DNA of 64,000 bases from Elusimicrobiota bacterium. Lineage in GTDB: Bacteria; Elusimicrobiota; Elusimicrobia; FEN-1173. The notes beneath the pieces were generated by a model. That model worked only from the letters and a program-made list of their open reading frames with translations. It made no database searches and was not told the DNA's origin. Numbering within the stretch: position 1 is the stretch's first letter; the number at the start of each line of letters is the position of its first letter. This document shows positions 44,891-52,489 of the stretch, piece after piece. Both the position numbers and the translations under genes were made by a program. Location: assembly GCA_016714745.1 (NCBI GenBank), contig JADKCG010000010.1, positions 62,001 to 126,000 on the forward strand, in the 5' to 3' direction.

Positions 44891-47805
44891 CGTTGCACCA
44901 TCACTTTTAAGGTCGTCTTTCCGCCTGATCCATCAAGCAAGACAAAATAAACGCCACTGCTCACGGGTTCTCCATTATCGTTTTTTGCATCCCATGAAAT
45001 ATTTCCTTGGTCGTCGGCCATCTTTTCCGAGACCATCTCACCTCTTAAGGTGTAAATGGTTAATTTAGCTCCAGCGGGTAGACTGGAAAATTTCAAGAAC
45101 TCGTTTCCTGGTTGTGAAGGGCGTAACGGGTTTGGAAAGGCCTTGCATTCGCTCACTGAGTTTCCGGGAGCCAGCATCATGACCTGGAAGAGGGATAGCT
45201 GATCCGTCATGGCTGTGATTTCGTTAATTGAAGCATCCACAACACTTCCCGGGAGCGGAACCCAGAGGTTCTTCTCAAGGTCAAATCGCGCTAAAACCAA
45301 TTTGGTCTCGTCAAAATCACGAAAGTCCTCATCCCTATAGGAAAAGCTGATGGAGATGGGAAGGGCTGCTTGCAACTCGGACAAGGTGTTTATTTGAAAA
45401 CCGATCCCGGTCGGACTTAGATGATAGACCGGAGAATTTGGGTTCGGGAAGGACAGTGGAGTTTGAATGTCGAGCTCGACAAAGGATGAAAACGTCCCTG
45501 AGGAGATATTTAAGAGAAGGTTGCCATGGGGTGTCGTTTCTATGATAACGCCCCCGTTAGGATCAATCCTATTTCGAGTTGTACCCATCAATGGGGTGTC
45601 AAATTCAGTAAAAAATCTGTCCTGACTCATGGCCCGAATTCTAAAGTAATAGGTTGTTCCTGTAAGAAGATTACTAATGGACACTGAATCCCCTCTAATA
45701 TTATCGGGTAAAGCCGTGAAGGAGGTCCCATCTAGAGACATTTGGAGTTCATAAGTGGTCCATTCTGGGTTATTATTGGTAAGCCAAGAAAGAGAAATGC
45801 CACTCCGATACAGACCAGTGACCTTAAACCCTTTCGGAGGGTTGGCCAGAGTCGAAACTTGGCGGTCAGAAAAAGAAACACTTGTCCTAGAAGATCCAAC
45901 GGAATTGAATGCCTCAATTTGGATTTGATATGTGGTAGAAGGCATTAGACCTGTTTGAATCCAAGAGGTTGTATTCGCAGGCAAATCCCCTGAAATATTA
46001 ACTCCGTCCGTCCCCCGAATAATTCTGAAACCTAATTCGTTTGATACGTCGCCCCAAAACCATATAATAGTGTCAGTGCTTCTTTGAATGTTAACAATTG
46101 AAAAACTTGGGGCCAATGGGGAAGTCAAAGAAATATAGGTTGAAATAATGGTCGAATATCCTGTTGGAAGGTTGTCGCCGTTATATGCGCGAACGCGAAA
46201 TGAATACCTTGTTCCCGGGCTTAACCCAACGGCCCATGTCCCAGTAGCCTGTGCCACCACAAACTCGGTGAACGGAGTGCCTTCGCTGGAGATTTCAACA
46301 CCGTAGCTTGTCCCCGTGGGGTTCCCCCCCGCATTCCAAACAAGGCTGGCTGAGCTTACGGACAATTGGTTAAATGCCAAGCCCCTCGGTATTGCCGCTC
46401 GCGTGTAAGTGACTCTCGATGGAGGAGAAGCCGAGTCAGCCACGGCATTGAACGCTTCAGCGTAAATTGAGTTAGGAGAATTAGGTCCAAGGTTCTTTTG
46501 GACCCAAGACGTTGTACCCCGAGGAAGATCTTTGCTTAGGTCAGCGTTGTCTGAGGTGTTGCGAGTACGATAGCCCAGTTCCTCGTCAGATGCGTCTTCC
46601 CAAGTCCACACGATAGAAGATGACCCAACCTCAAACGGAACCGGGACAGAGGGCACTACAGGTGTTGTGACCAACATTGCGTATCGTATTCCTCCTTGGT
46701 TTTGGTTAAGAATGCGGGGCCGGCCTCGGGAATTTATCGCAATGGAAGTGTAGTCCCCCATTAGCAACCCTGTTTTAACATTTGCGACACTCCAAACATC
46801 TCTGCTTTTATGAGCATACCGCGCAAATGTCTCGCGGTTATCGTTACACAAGAACCCTATGTGGGGGTTATTTTCGGCGTCCAGCGCGAGCGAAACGGAA
46901 TACACGTAAATGTTCTTTGTTATGGTTTCGAGTTGCCAGATGGTTCCGTCCCACCACGCATATATAAGGCTGTCTGAACCATAGTTGAAGGACACAATAT
47001 GGGGCCGCTGTTTTGAGTCCAAGTCAATGGAACAATTCGCTCCGGAATAATGTGAATTGTCAACAGTCTGGGTGGACCATTGAATTCCTGTCCAAACAGC
47101 ATATTTCAATGAAGGGCCATTATGAAAGCCGACGCCAGAATAAGTGATATGGGGATTGCCATTATTGTCAACAGCGAGATCAAAATTAGACAACGAGGAA
47201 ATATCATAGCAACGATCTATAGTCTGTTTAGACCACTTAGCTCCAGTCCATTCAATATAAACCAGGGATTCATTTTCTTCATCATAAAAGACGATCCGAG
47301 GTTTCCCATCCGAGTGCAATGCGATTTTCAAATCCCCCCCTGGCGATATCTCATTATCAATCATGGTGATGTCCCAGGAGGCCCCTGTCCACTGAGCCCA
47401 CTTCAATTTCCTAGCTCTTTTGTAAACTATGTGAGGGCGGTCCAAGGCGTCAAGCGCCATATCAACTAGTTCTGCCTCTTCATTCTGAAATATTTCAGTC
47501 TCCCATTTGCTTCCGTTCAGTTTGGTATAAACCAGTCGCGATGCAGAATCATGAAAAGCGCTAGATGGACGGTCGTTGGAATCCAGGGCTAAGGGGCATA
47601 CTCTCCCATAATTGACGAATTCGTCAACCCAAAGATCGCTTGCCAAACAGTTCGAGCTGATTAATAAGACGACCATGAACAGGGCGGAAAATCCAGTAAT
47701 ACGGGCCAATGGAACAAAGGTTTTCCGAAGATTTAAGGGGTCAATTTTTGTGAAGTGCTTATTGCAGAGATTACCTAGCCAGTAATGTTTATGTAATTTT
47801 GACAT
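44887..47805 (-). CDS. Beta-propeller/FN3 surface protein with type IX-like sorting domain
   Basis: About 972 aa from ATG 47805; a TTG 42 bp upstream is also open. A long N-region precedes the signal helix (ALFMVVLLISSNCLA). About seven repeats of the type VDMALDALDRPHIVYKRA form a propeller (residues 50-330). Then come three to four FN3 domains (TYYFRIRAMSQD), a ZU5-like region (GGVIIETTPHGNLLLNISSG) and a C-terminal FlgD-like domain (KAFPNPLRPS...VSSGVYFVLLDGSGG...KVMVQR). Architecture and junction match the larger protein at 12103-18862, so they are paralogues. No enzyme motif is seen; likely adhesion or carbohydrate binding. Confidence 0.88.
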   Translation of the reverse strand: MSKLHKHYWLGNLCNKHFTKIDPLNLRKTFVPLARITGFSALFMVVLLISSNCLASDLWVDEFVNYGRVCPLALDSNDRPSSAFHDSASRLVYTKLNGSKWETEIFQNEEAELVDMALDALDRPHIVYKRARKLKWAQWTGASWDITMIDNEISPGGDLKIALHSDGKPRIVFYDEENESLVYIEWTGAKWSKQTIDRCYDISSLSNFDLAVDNNGNPHITYSGVGFHNGPSLKYAVWTGIQWSTQTVDNSHYSGANCSIDLDSKQRPHIVSFNYGSDSLIYAWWDGTIWQLETITKNIYVYSVSLALDAENNPHIGFLCNDNRETFARYAHKSRDVWSVANVKTGLLMGDYTSIAINSRGRPRILNQNQGGIRYAMLVTTPVVPSVPVPFEVGSSSIVWTWEDASDEELGYRTRNTSDNADLSKDLPRGTTSWVQKNLGPNSPNSIYAEAFNAVADSASPPSRVTYTRAAIPRGLAFNQLSVSSASLVWNAGGNPTGTSYGVEISSEGTPFTEFVVAQATGTWAVGLSPGTRYSFRVRAYNGDNLPTGYSTIISTYISLTSPLAPSFSIVNIQRSTDTIIWFWGDVSNELGFRIIRGTDGVNISGDLPANTTSWIQTGLMPSTTYQIQIEAFNSVGSSRTSVSFSDRQVSTLANPPKGFKVTGLYRSGISLSWLTNNNPEWTTYELQMSLDGTSFTALPDNIRGDSVSISNLLTGTTYYFRIRAMSQDRFFTEFDTPLMGTTRNRIDPNGGVIIETTPHGNLLLNISSGTFSSFVELDIQTPLSFPNPNSPVYHLSPTGIGFQINTLSELQAALPISISFSYRDEDFRDFDETKLVLARFDLEKNLWVPLPGSVVDASINEITAMTDQLSLFQVMMLAPGNSVSECKAFPNPLRPSQPGNEFLKFSSLPAGAKLTIYTLRGEMVSEKMADDQGNISWDAKNDNGEPVSSGVYFVLLDGSGGKTTLKVMVQR

Positions 47806-47847
47806 TAAAATTAGACCCCTAGTAGAGTTAGCATATCCAAGCAACAA

Positions 47848-48254
47848 ATGAAGGTTTACCGTTTGTAATGTGCGGGCTTAACATTTTGAACCGCCACAAC
47901 ACTAGTAGTTCCCCGACTGCCAAAAATCGGGGGGCAGTACATTACCCTTTGAAAATCAATCACGCTATAAACCCAGGCTCCATTTCGACAAGTATTTTAG
48001 GACAGCGAATCACGTCCAACCTGGCAAAGCAAACTGATAAAGTGAGCAAATTCCACATTCTTCACGATCTCCGATTAGGGAGCAAGGGATATGATGGGCT
48101 AATAGCCTCCTTGCTCAATCGCCTGCTGTTTCTATCAAATAAGTCAATTATTCAAACACGTCCCCCTGTCATCGTCAATTCTGTCTCCCACTTGAGAACG
48201 CCCTCCGCAGTAAACTTATGCGGAGGGCGTTCCTTGTGGAATTAATTCCTGATT
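47848..48254. other. Intergenic region with a REP-like end and strong hairpin
   Basis: About 400 bp with no gene. AAGTCAATTATTCAAACACGTCCCC at 48141-48165 matches the right end of the family A palindromic elements, but no left end is clear. A perfect hairpin is at 48196-48232. The part near 47850 should contain the promoter of the surface-protein gene on the minus strand, but I see no convincing boxes. Confidence 0.4.
48196..48232. repeat. Perfect 14-bp inverted repeat hairpin
   Basis: GAACGCCCTCCGCA and TGCGGAGGGCGTTC are exact inverted copies with a 9-nt loop (GTAAACTTA). It lies 22 bp after the lipoprotein stop (minus strand). There is no T run on either strand, so it could be a rho-dependent stop, an mRNA stabiliser or a transposon trace. 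Confidence 0.65.
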
Positions 48255-48773
48255 TTATCGCGTAATAGGCACCATCAATGATTTCAGGTTTTCAGGGACT
48301 TGCTGCAAAAGAACAACACGAATTTCGTCAGGAGACAAACGTGTTCCCGCAGCCTGCTTAGGACCAAGGCTTTCATTAATCTTTTTCGGACTTAAGTTCC
48401 ACATTGCTCCCGTGGCGGGATCGACAATGAGCCAACCAATGAGTCCACCAAACACAAAGTTTCCGGCCAAATACCACCCCCCCAGTTTTGGTGAAATGAA
48501 GACCACCGAGTCCTGAAAGCCCGGTTTGGATATAGTGACCTCATAACGACGGCCGGAAAAATATCCTTCCTTTTTCTCAAGTTTCACCATGGCTGGCGTC
48601 GAGCCTTCAAAAACCTTTTCATTTTTTTTTGTGCTCACGATAACGACTTTGGCCTGAGATGGGTCGCTCTCAATATTGATCGACTGAGGGCCCGACTTCC
48701 CAAAGATCGTCGCGCAACCGGTTAACATGAAGCCTGTGATAATTGCCAGGCACAGCGTAAGACAGTTTTTCAT
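48255..48773 (-). CDS. Lipoprotein with PEGA-like domain
   Basis: 172 aa. Signal peptide with lipobox LTGC at residues 18-21, so lipidation at Cys21 is expected. The next part (ATIFGKSGPQSINIESDPSQAKVVIVSTKKNEKVFEGSTPAMVKLEKKEGYFSGRRYEVTISKPGF) is the compact beta fold of PEGA-type surface domains. A glycine-rich hydrophobic segment (GWYLAGNFVFGGLIGWLIVDPATGAMW) follows; this order is common in bacterial lipoproteins of unknown role. The start has AGGGGAT at a normal distance. Position and co-orientation suggest a group with the next two genes. Confidence 0.8.
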   Translation of the reverse strand: MKNCLTLCLAIITGFMLTGCATIFGKSGPQSINIESDPSQAKVVIVSTKKNEKVFEGSTPAMVKLEKKEGYFSGRRYEVTISKPGFQDSVVFISPKLGGWYLAGNFVFGGLIGWLIVDPATGAMWNLSPKKINESLGPKQAAGTRLSPDEIRVVLLQQVPENLKSLMVPITR

Positions 48774-48809
48774 TTTATTAATCCCCTATGTTTTTATTTG
48801 AGTTTCAAA

Positions 48810-49349
48810 CTAAAACGATTTTACCATCAGTAAACGAACCCGCCCTCCTTTCGTTTGGTCCATGGAAAGTTTATACCCATTCTTCCGTCCTTGTCTTTCG
48901 AGGTCATCGATTTCGGAAGATTTTTGGGAGCCTCCCCAAAGTAAACCACCTCCGACCAAGGCAACAACAAGGCCAACGATCATGATTTGTTTTCCCGAAT
49001 CGATCTTGTCTTGCGCCTCGTCGAGCGACTTCTGATCATCGCAAACGACGTTAAATAAGCCGTCCGCTTCACACCCATCCACATTTTGGGCGGACATGGT
49101 TTTGAGATTACCAGCCACCATTGTCCCAACACCAACGACGCCAATGATACTGCCAGAAACCATTAAGCCTTTCTTAGTTTTTTTTGCATTCTCAAGATCC
49201 TGCCGCCATTTCAACTCAGTGGGCAAAGGTTGGGATGTTTTCGGCGTCACCACTACGGGCTCAGTCTCATCGGCATAAGCACCGTATGGTCCAACAATTA
49301 ATGAAACTGCAAGTGTTACCATTACACATTTGCCAATCAATGATCGCAT
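48810..49349 (-). CDS. Exported protein of unknown function, full-length paralogue of 10704-11111
   Basis: 179 aa with a signal peptide (to about AYA-DE, residue 26), ELKWRQDLENAKKTKKG, a first hydrophobic helix (LMVSGSIIGVVGVGTMVAGNLK), a loop with two Cys (VDGCEADGLFNVVCDDQ), a second helix (GKQIMIVGLVVALVGGGLLWGG) and a charged C-terminus with a possible coil. The same pattern occurs at 10704 where the C-terminus is cut. Function not known to me. GGAGGAATC precedes the ATG. The two Cys may form a disulfide in the periplasm. Confidence 0.7.
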   Translation of the reverse strand: MRSLIGKCVMVTLAVSLIVGPYGAYADETEPVVVTPKTSQPLPTELKWRQDLENAKKTKKGLMVSGSIIGVVGVGTMVAGNLKTMSAQNVDGCEADGLFNVVCDDQKSLDEAQDKIDSGKQIMIVGLVVALVGGGLLWGGSQKSSEIDDLERQGRKNGYKLSMDQTKGGRVRLLMVKSF

Positions 49350-49406
49350 GATTCCTCCATTATTTTGAATTCCAACTCAACGGTTTTGGATCAGTCTTAC
49401 GAGTAG

Positions 49407-49506
49407 GGGGACAAGTAAGGGGAAATGATTAATTGCTTTCCGATTGCTTTCTCACACAATCGCCCTGCCGCCCTTACAGAATAAGTCAATTAAGAAAACA
49501 TGTCCC
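49407..49506. repeat. Palindromic REP-like element, family A copy 3 (diverged)
   Basis: GGGGACAAGTAAGGGG...AATGATTAATTGCTTTCC at the left and AAGTCAATTAAGAAAACATGTCCCC at the right match the ends of copies 1 and 2, with a longer, different centre. It lies between two minus-strand genes and does not break either. Confidence 0.65.
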
Positions 49507-49568
49507 CCCATGCAAAGTCCGTAAAGAATAATCATAAACCCTTTTTGCTTAACAGCACCTTCGCTTCC

Positions 49569-50186
49569 TTACTTAACACCAAATTGAAGGCGAAGATTTT
49601 CTTTGCCTTTAGTTTGAATCTGTTGGTTAAGATCATCCAGCGCCATTTGCACCGAGTCTCGGGTCAGATTCCTGTAAAATGCGTTAACGAAACTAATATT
49701 TAACAACCCAAGATTGGGAGGTTGGTGTCCCTTTTTTTCTCCTCGCGCGGTTGTTTCCCATAGGACTGCTTTCGTGTTTTTATCAATAATTTTAAAATCC
49801 AGGACCACCGTTAGTTTGATTTCCTGGAATATCGTTAGGGGTAAATTAAAATCCGTTCCAGAATCAAACCGGACATTGGCCACGGCGTCGATCGTCGCGG
49901 GTAATTCCCCGGTGTCCGTGCTTACAGTTACGGACTGAAAAGATGACAGTAACGAATTCCCAATATTCTCTTTGACAGCTTTTCCGACTAAAAGTTCCAT
50001 TCCTCGTTTTTTGAACGAATGATGTTTCATCCCGTCAGGGAAGAGGACCCCAAGATCAATGGGGATGGTAGACACGGAACTCGGGGCAAATGTTAATGGT
50101 TCTTTTAGCCCAATTCTGGAAACACATCCGCTGAGCAAAAAAACAAACGCGAACAATCGCAACACGACAGTAGTATTTTTCACCAT
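49569..50186 (-). CDS. Lipoprotein, unknown function
   Basis: 205 aa. Lipobox LSGC (Cys21) after a hydrophobic helix. The mature part reads GLKEPLTFAPSSVSTIPIDLGVLFPDGMK, then MELLVGKAVKENIGNSLLSSFQSVTVSTDTGE, a pattern typical of envelope lipoproteins that assemble with transport or secretion machineries, and KLTVVLDFKIIDKNTKAVLWETTARGEK, a small beta domain. The C-terminal part has a helix (RDSVQMALDDLNQQIQ). I do not recognise a specific family. A strong GGAGATTC site precedes the ATG. Confidence 0.75.
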   Translation of the reverse strand: MVKNTTVVLRLFAFVFLLSGCVSRIGLKEPLTFAPSSVSTIPIDLGVLFPDGMKHHSFKKRGMELLVGKAVKENIGNSLLSSFQSVTVSTDTGELPATIDAVANVRFDSGTDFNLPLTIFQEIKLTVVLDFKIIDKNTKAVLWETTARGEKKGHQPPNLGLLNISFVNAFYRNLTRDSVQMALDDLNQQIQTKGKENLRLQFGVK

Positions 50187-50458
50187 GAATCTCCTTTAAC
50201 ATTTTTATACATCCAATCAGGTCAGAAAAGAAAAACTAGTCTTCCGGGTTTCGTGTACAAGGGAATACCCCCTGTTACCAATGATAACGGCTCTTTGAAA
50301 ACTTGACACAATATCCGGAAGGCAGGTAGAGTGGGGAATTATGAAAAAACCCACTCTACTTCAGGACTATTGTCGGTTCCCCAGCTTCCGCCCGCGTTCA
50401 ACTTTGGCGACACATCCGACCGACCCAAATGCGCGTGTCACTGAGCTGCGAGGAATTG
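50187..50458. other. Gap with a possible transposase N-terminal remnant
   Basis: Plus strand from 50341 reads MKKPTLLQDYCRFPSFRPRS followed by TLATHPTDPNARVTELRG, up to the palindromic element at 50459. This looks like the first 40 residues of a transposase-type protein whose remainder is gone. There is no other clear feature; the remaining part is the upstream region of the 49569 lipoprotein gene. Confidence 0.3.
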
Positions 50459-50558
50459 AGGACGTCTTTAACCAATTAACTTAAGGCGATCGGAACAACA
50501 TGCTGATTTCTCAAAAATGCACACATTTATAAATAAGTTAATTAGTTAAAAACGTCCC
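50459..50558. mobile_element. 100-bp MITE-like element related to the REP transposon
   Basis: GACGTCTTTAACCAATTAACTTA at the left and TAAGTTAATTAGTTAAAAACGTCCC at the right are inverted copies that match the terminal repeats of the Y1 transposon at 26614-27688 with two mismatches. It has no coding capacity. CGTCCCACATCA-type direct repeats follow at 50553-50588. It could be mobilised by the RAYT enzyme. Confidence 0.75.
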
Positions 50559-50633
50559 ACATCACGTCCACATCACGTCCCACATCAGAATTATGGGACT
50601 GTTTAAGAATCGTTTTTCCTACTCGTGGCTACC

Positions 50634-51098
50634 TCAGGTTGAGCGCTTGATTCGGCACTTAACGTAAGAAACCAAATCACTCAAAAGGGCAGCTAGAATA
50701 CCAACAACAAGGGTCCCGGGAAAATAGAGGAGAGCGATTGTTATGGCTGTTGACCTTCCTAGCCCACCATCTCCAACAGCGTCCATCATTATTCCTCCAA
50801 GCAGGATCGTAACAGGAAGAGAGAGAGCGATTGAGATTACGAATGTAAAAAGGGGCCTGATGTAACTTAGACAAAAAGCGATAGACCAGAAATAAACGAC
50901 AAAACCTTTAAACCACGGTGTCAATGTCGAATATGGATTTGAGAATAGCCAAGTCATCACAACACCACACGGAGCTAATCCAAGGGCAACAGCCAAGATT
51001 CCAGTAGCGATAATTTCCGAGGTTTCTGGAAAAATGAAAAACAGGAATGCGCTAAACAAATCGCCTTTGGGTTCTTCTTTTGGAGTCATGATTTCCAT
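50634..51098 (-). CDS. Integral membrane protein, four predicted helices
   Basis: 154 aa. Hydrophobic helices at about 28-50 (EIIATGILAVALGLAPCGVVMTW), 63-82 (GFVVYFWSIAFCLSYIRPLF), 84-103 and 115-140 (AITIALLYFPGTLVVGILAALLSDLV). No family recognised. The N-terminus (MTPKEEPKGDLFS) is hydrophilic and the C-terminus basic (CRIKRST), fitting an N-in, C-in topology. GGAGA is 5 nt before the ATG. Its neighbours do not suggest a role. Confidence 0.65.
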   Translation of the reverse strand: MEIMTPKEEPKGDLFSAFLFFIFPETSEIIATGILAVALGLAPCGVVMTWLFSNPYSTLTPWFKGFVVYFWSIAFCLSYIRPLFTFVISIALSLPVTILLGGIMMDAVGDGGLGRSTAITIALLYFPGTLVVGILAALLSDLVSYVKCRIKRST

Positions 51099-51147
51099 GG
51101 TATTCTCCTGCCCAACGAGTCTGTAGAAAAACCCCCAACCGATAATT

Positions 51148-51336
51148 TCAAATTCCGAATTCAGGGTCGAAACACCTTACGACACTTGAAATCGTTCGCC
51201 TGTTCCAGTAAATCTTGGCCAGGCTACTGTCCGCCTGCTGGCCTGCCTTTTTCCCCTCTTCCAGCATCTTCCCAACCGCCGCCACCAGGTGCTCGTAGGC
51301 AGTTTTGGTTAGGATCTTGTGATCGTCACTCCCCAT
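51148..51336 (-). CDS. Small hypothetical frame, contains a dispersed 70-bp segment
   Basis: 62 aa. The part ILTKTAYEHLVAAVGKMLEEGKKAGQ repeats the C-terminus of the protein at 25726-26154, and the DNA is about 90% identical over roughly 70 bp. No ribosome site is clear and no family is known. It may be a fragment that was copied with the surrounding sequence. Confidence 0.35.
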   Translation of the reverse strand: MGSDDHKILTKTAYEHLVAAVGKMLEEGKKAGQQADSSLAKIYWNRRTISSVVRCFDPEFGI

Positions 51337-51377
51337 TCAATCCTCGTTAAGAACGATTTGGATATTATCGAGTCACC

Positions 51378-51623
51378 TCAAGCATGTCCCCCCACCCTTT
51401 CTTTTTTAATTTCGGAAGGATTGTCGATAACTGCTTTTACCAAACGATGAATGCGCGAAGGATCGATCTTAAAATCCAACACCTCTTCCCGTGTCAAAGG
51501 AATCGTTACTTCATACATGCCGATGGTGCCGCAAACAACTTCAAGAAAGTGTTTTTCGCTCTCTTTGTCCTTTAAAACAGAAAACATCATCCCTGAATTT
51601 GAATAAATGGTTTCAAGTTCCAT
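51378..51623 (-). CDS. Probable immunity protein for the toxin domain upstream
   Basis: 81-82 aa; two ATGs overlap the toxin stop (CAATGATGG), and the second is better placed relative to AAGAGG. Sequence: IYSNSGMMFSVLKDKESEKHFLEVVCGTIGMYEVTIPLTREEVLDFKIDPSRIHRLVKAVIDNPSEIKK, a small acidic mixed fold. Small acidic proteins encoded directly after, and overlapping, a C-terminal toxin domain are usually its cognate immunity factor, and similar short proteins follow toxin domains of the 'TSGGxPE' type in other genomes as I recall them. The assignment is mainly positional. Confidence 0.6.
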   Translation of the reverse strand: MELETIYSNSGMMFSVLKDKESEKHFLEVVCGTIGMYEVTIPLTREEVLDFKIDPSRIHRLVKAVIDNPSEIKKERVGGHA

Positions 51624-52489
51624 CATTGCCTCTTGACCGGCGATGCTTGGAAGTCGCCGGACTTGACCGGATCAATAGCGATCTCTGGCATCCCGCCTGA
51701 TGTTAATCCCCCCCATCGAAATTTGGGATTTGCACCTAATTCCATACCGTGAGGAAATCTTGCGTTGTGCAACAGAGGATTGTATACATCAACCCTGACT
51801 AATTCTGCATCCCATGCCAAGTTCCCTGCCTCAATGCCAAGGCGTTTCTTAATTAAAGCGTTGTCTCCTTTGGTTTCTAATAGCAATTTGTCCATTGCCT
51901 GCCTTGTTGTGATGAAGAACCCGTCGCTCCTTCCGACAGTTCCACCTTGTTTAAAATATTTTTCGAATGAATTTTTTGGAAGAAGAGCTGAGCCGCCATT
52001 TCGGAACTCTTCGATATGAGCCTTTACCCCGATACGGCCATCCGCAAGCCATGGGCTACTATTGACGTCACCAAGCCCTTTGAATAACGACGCCTGGGGA
52101 GCGTCTGGCCCCGCGCGGGTTGGGTTTGACTTGTTCAGGGGTGGGGATTGGGCGCCGGGGGTGGCGGCGGGGTCGGTGATTCTTATTACGTTGCCTTGGC
52201 CGTCTAGGTCTACCAGGACTCCGGTGGTTTTGTCTTCTATTCGCAGGAACATCTTGCCGGTGGCGGGGTCTTTTGTAGGGGTGTTTACTCGCTCCAGGCT
52301 ATTGATGGTCTTTTCTAGCCGCTGGAAATTTTCTGGAGTTAGTTTTTTGTAGTTTCTTTCTAGGACAAGATCGTCGAACCCACCGTAGTTTCCTTGATGC
52401 TTGGAATCGAAGCTGGTGTTAATCTTTACTTCTGGAGCACTGATTTTTGGGTTGGCGTGAGCTTTTCCTGCGTCGGAAAATCTAATTGT
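51623..52489 (-). CDS. C-terminal toxin-like domain of the giant polymorphic toxin, in a shifted frame
   Basis: The frame is open from 52489 down and has no separate start with a ribosome site; the first ATG (52252) is deep inside the readable protein. It should continue the upstream 1017-aa frame after a one-base shift between about 52430 and 52490. It contains a Pro-rich linker and a domain with LPKNSFEKYFKQGG, GRSDGFFITTRQAMDKLL, KKRLGIEAG, LVRVDVYNPL and GGLTSGGMPEIAIDPVKSG. This matches a recurrent C-terminal toxin domain of polymorphic toxins as I know it, but I cannot give its activity. The immunity-like gene overlaps its stop by 4 bp. Confidence 0.65.
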   Translation of the reverse strand, partial: TIRFSDAGKAHANPKISAPEVKINTSFDSKHQGNYGGFDDLVLERNYKKLTPENFQRLEKTINSLERVNTPTKDPATGKMFLRIEDKTTGVLVDLDGQGNVIRITDPAATPGAQSPPLNKSNPTRAGPDAPQASLFKGLGDVNSSPWLADGRIGVKAHIEEFRNGGSALLPKNSFEKYFKQGGTVGRSDGFFITTRQAMDKLLLETKGDNALIKKRLGIEAGNLAWDAELVRVDVYNPLLHNARFPHGMELGANPKFRWGGLTSGGMPEIAIDPVKSGDFQASPVKRQ

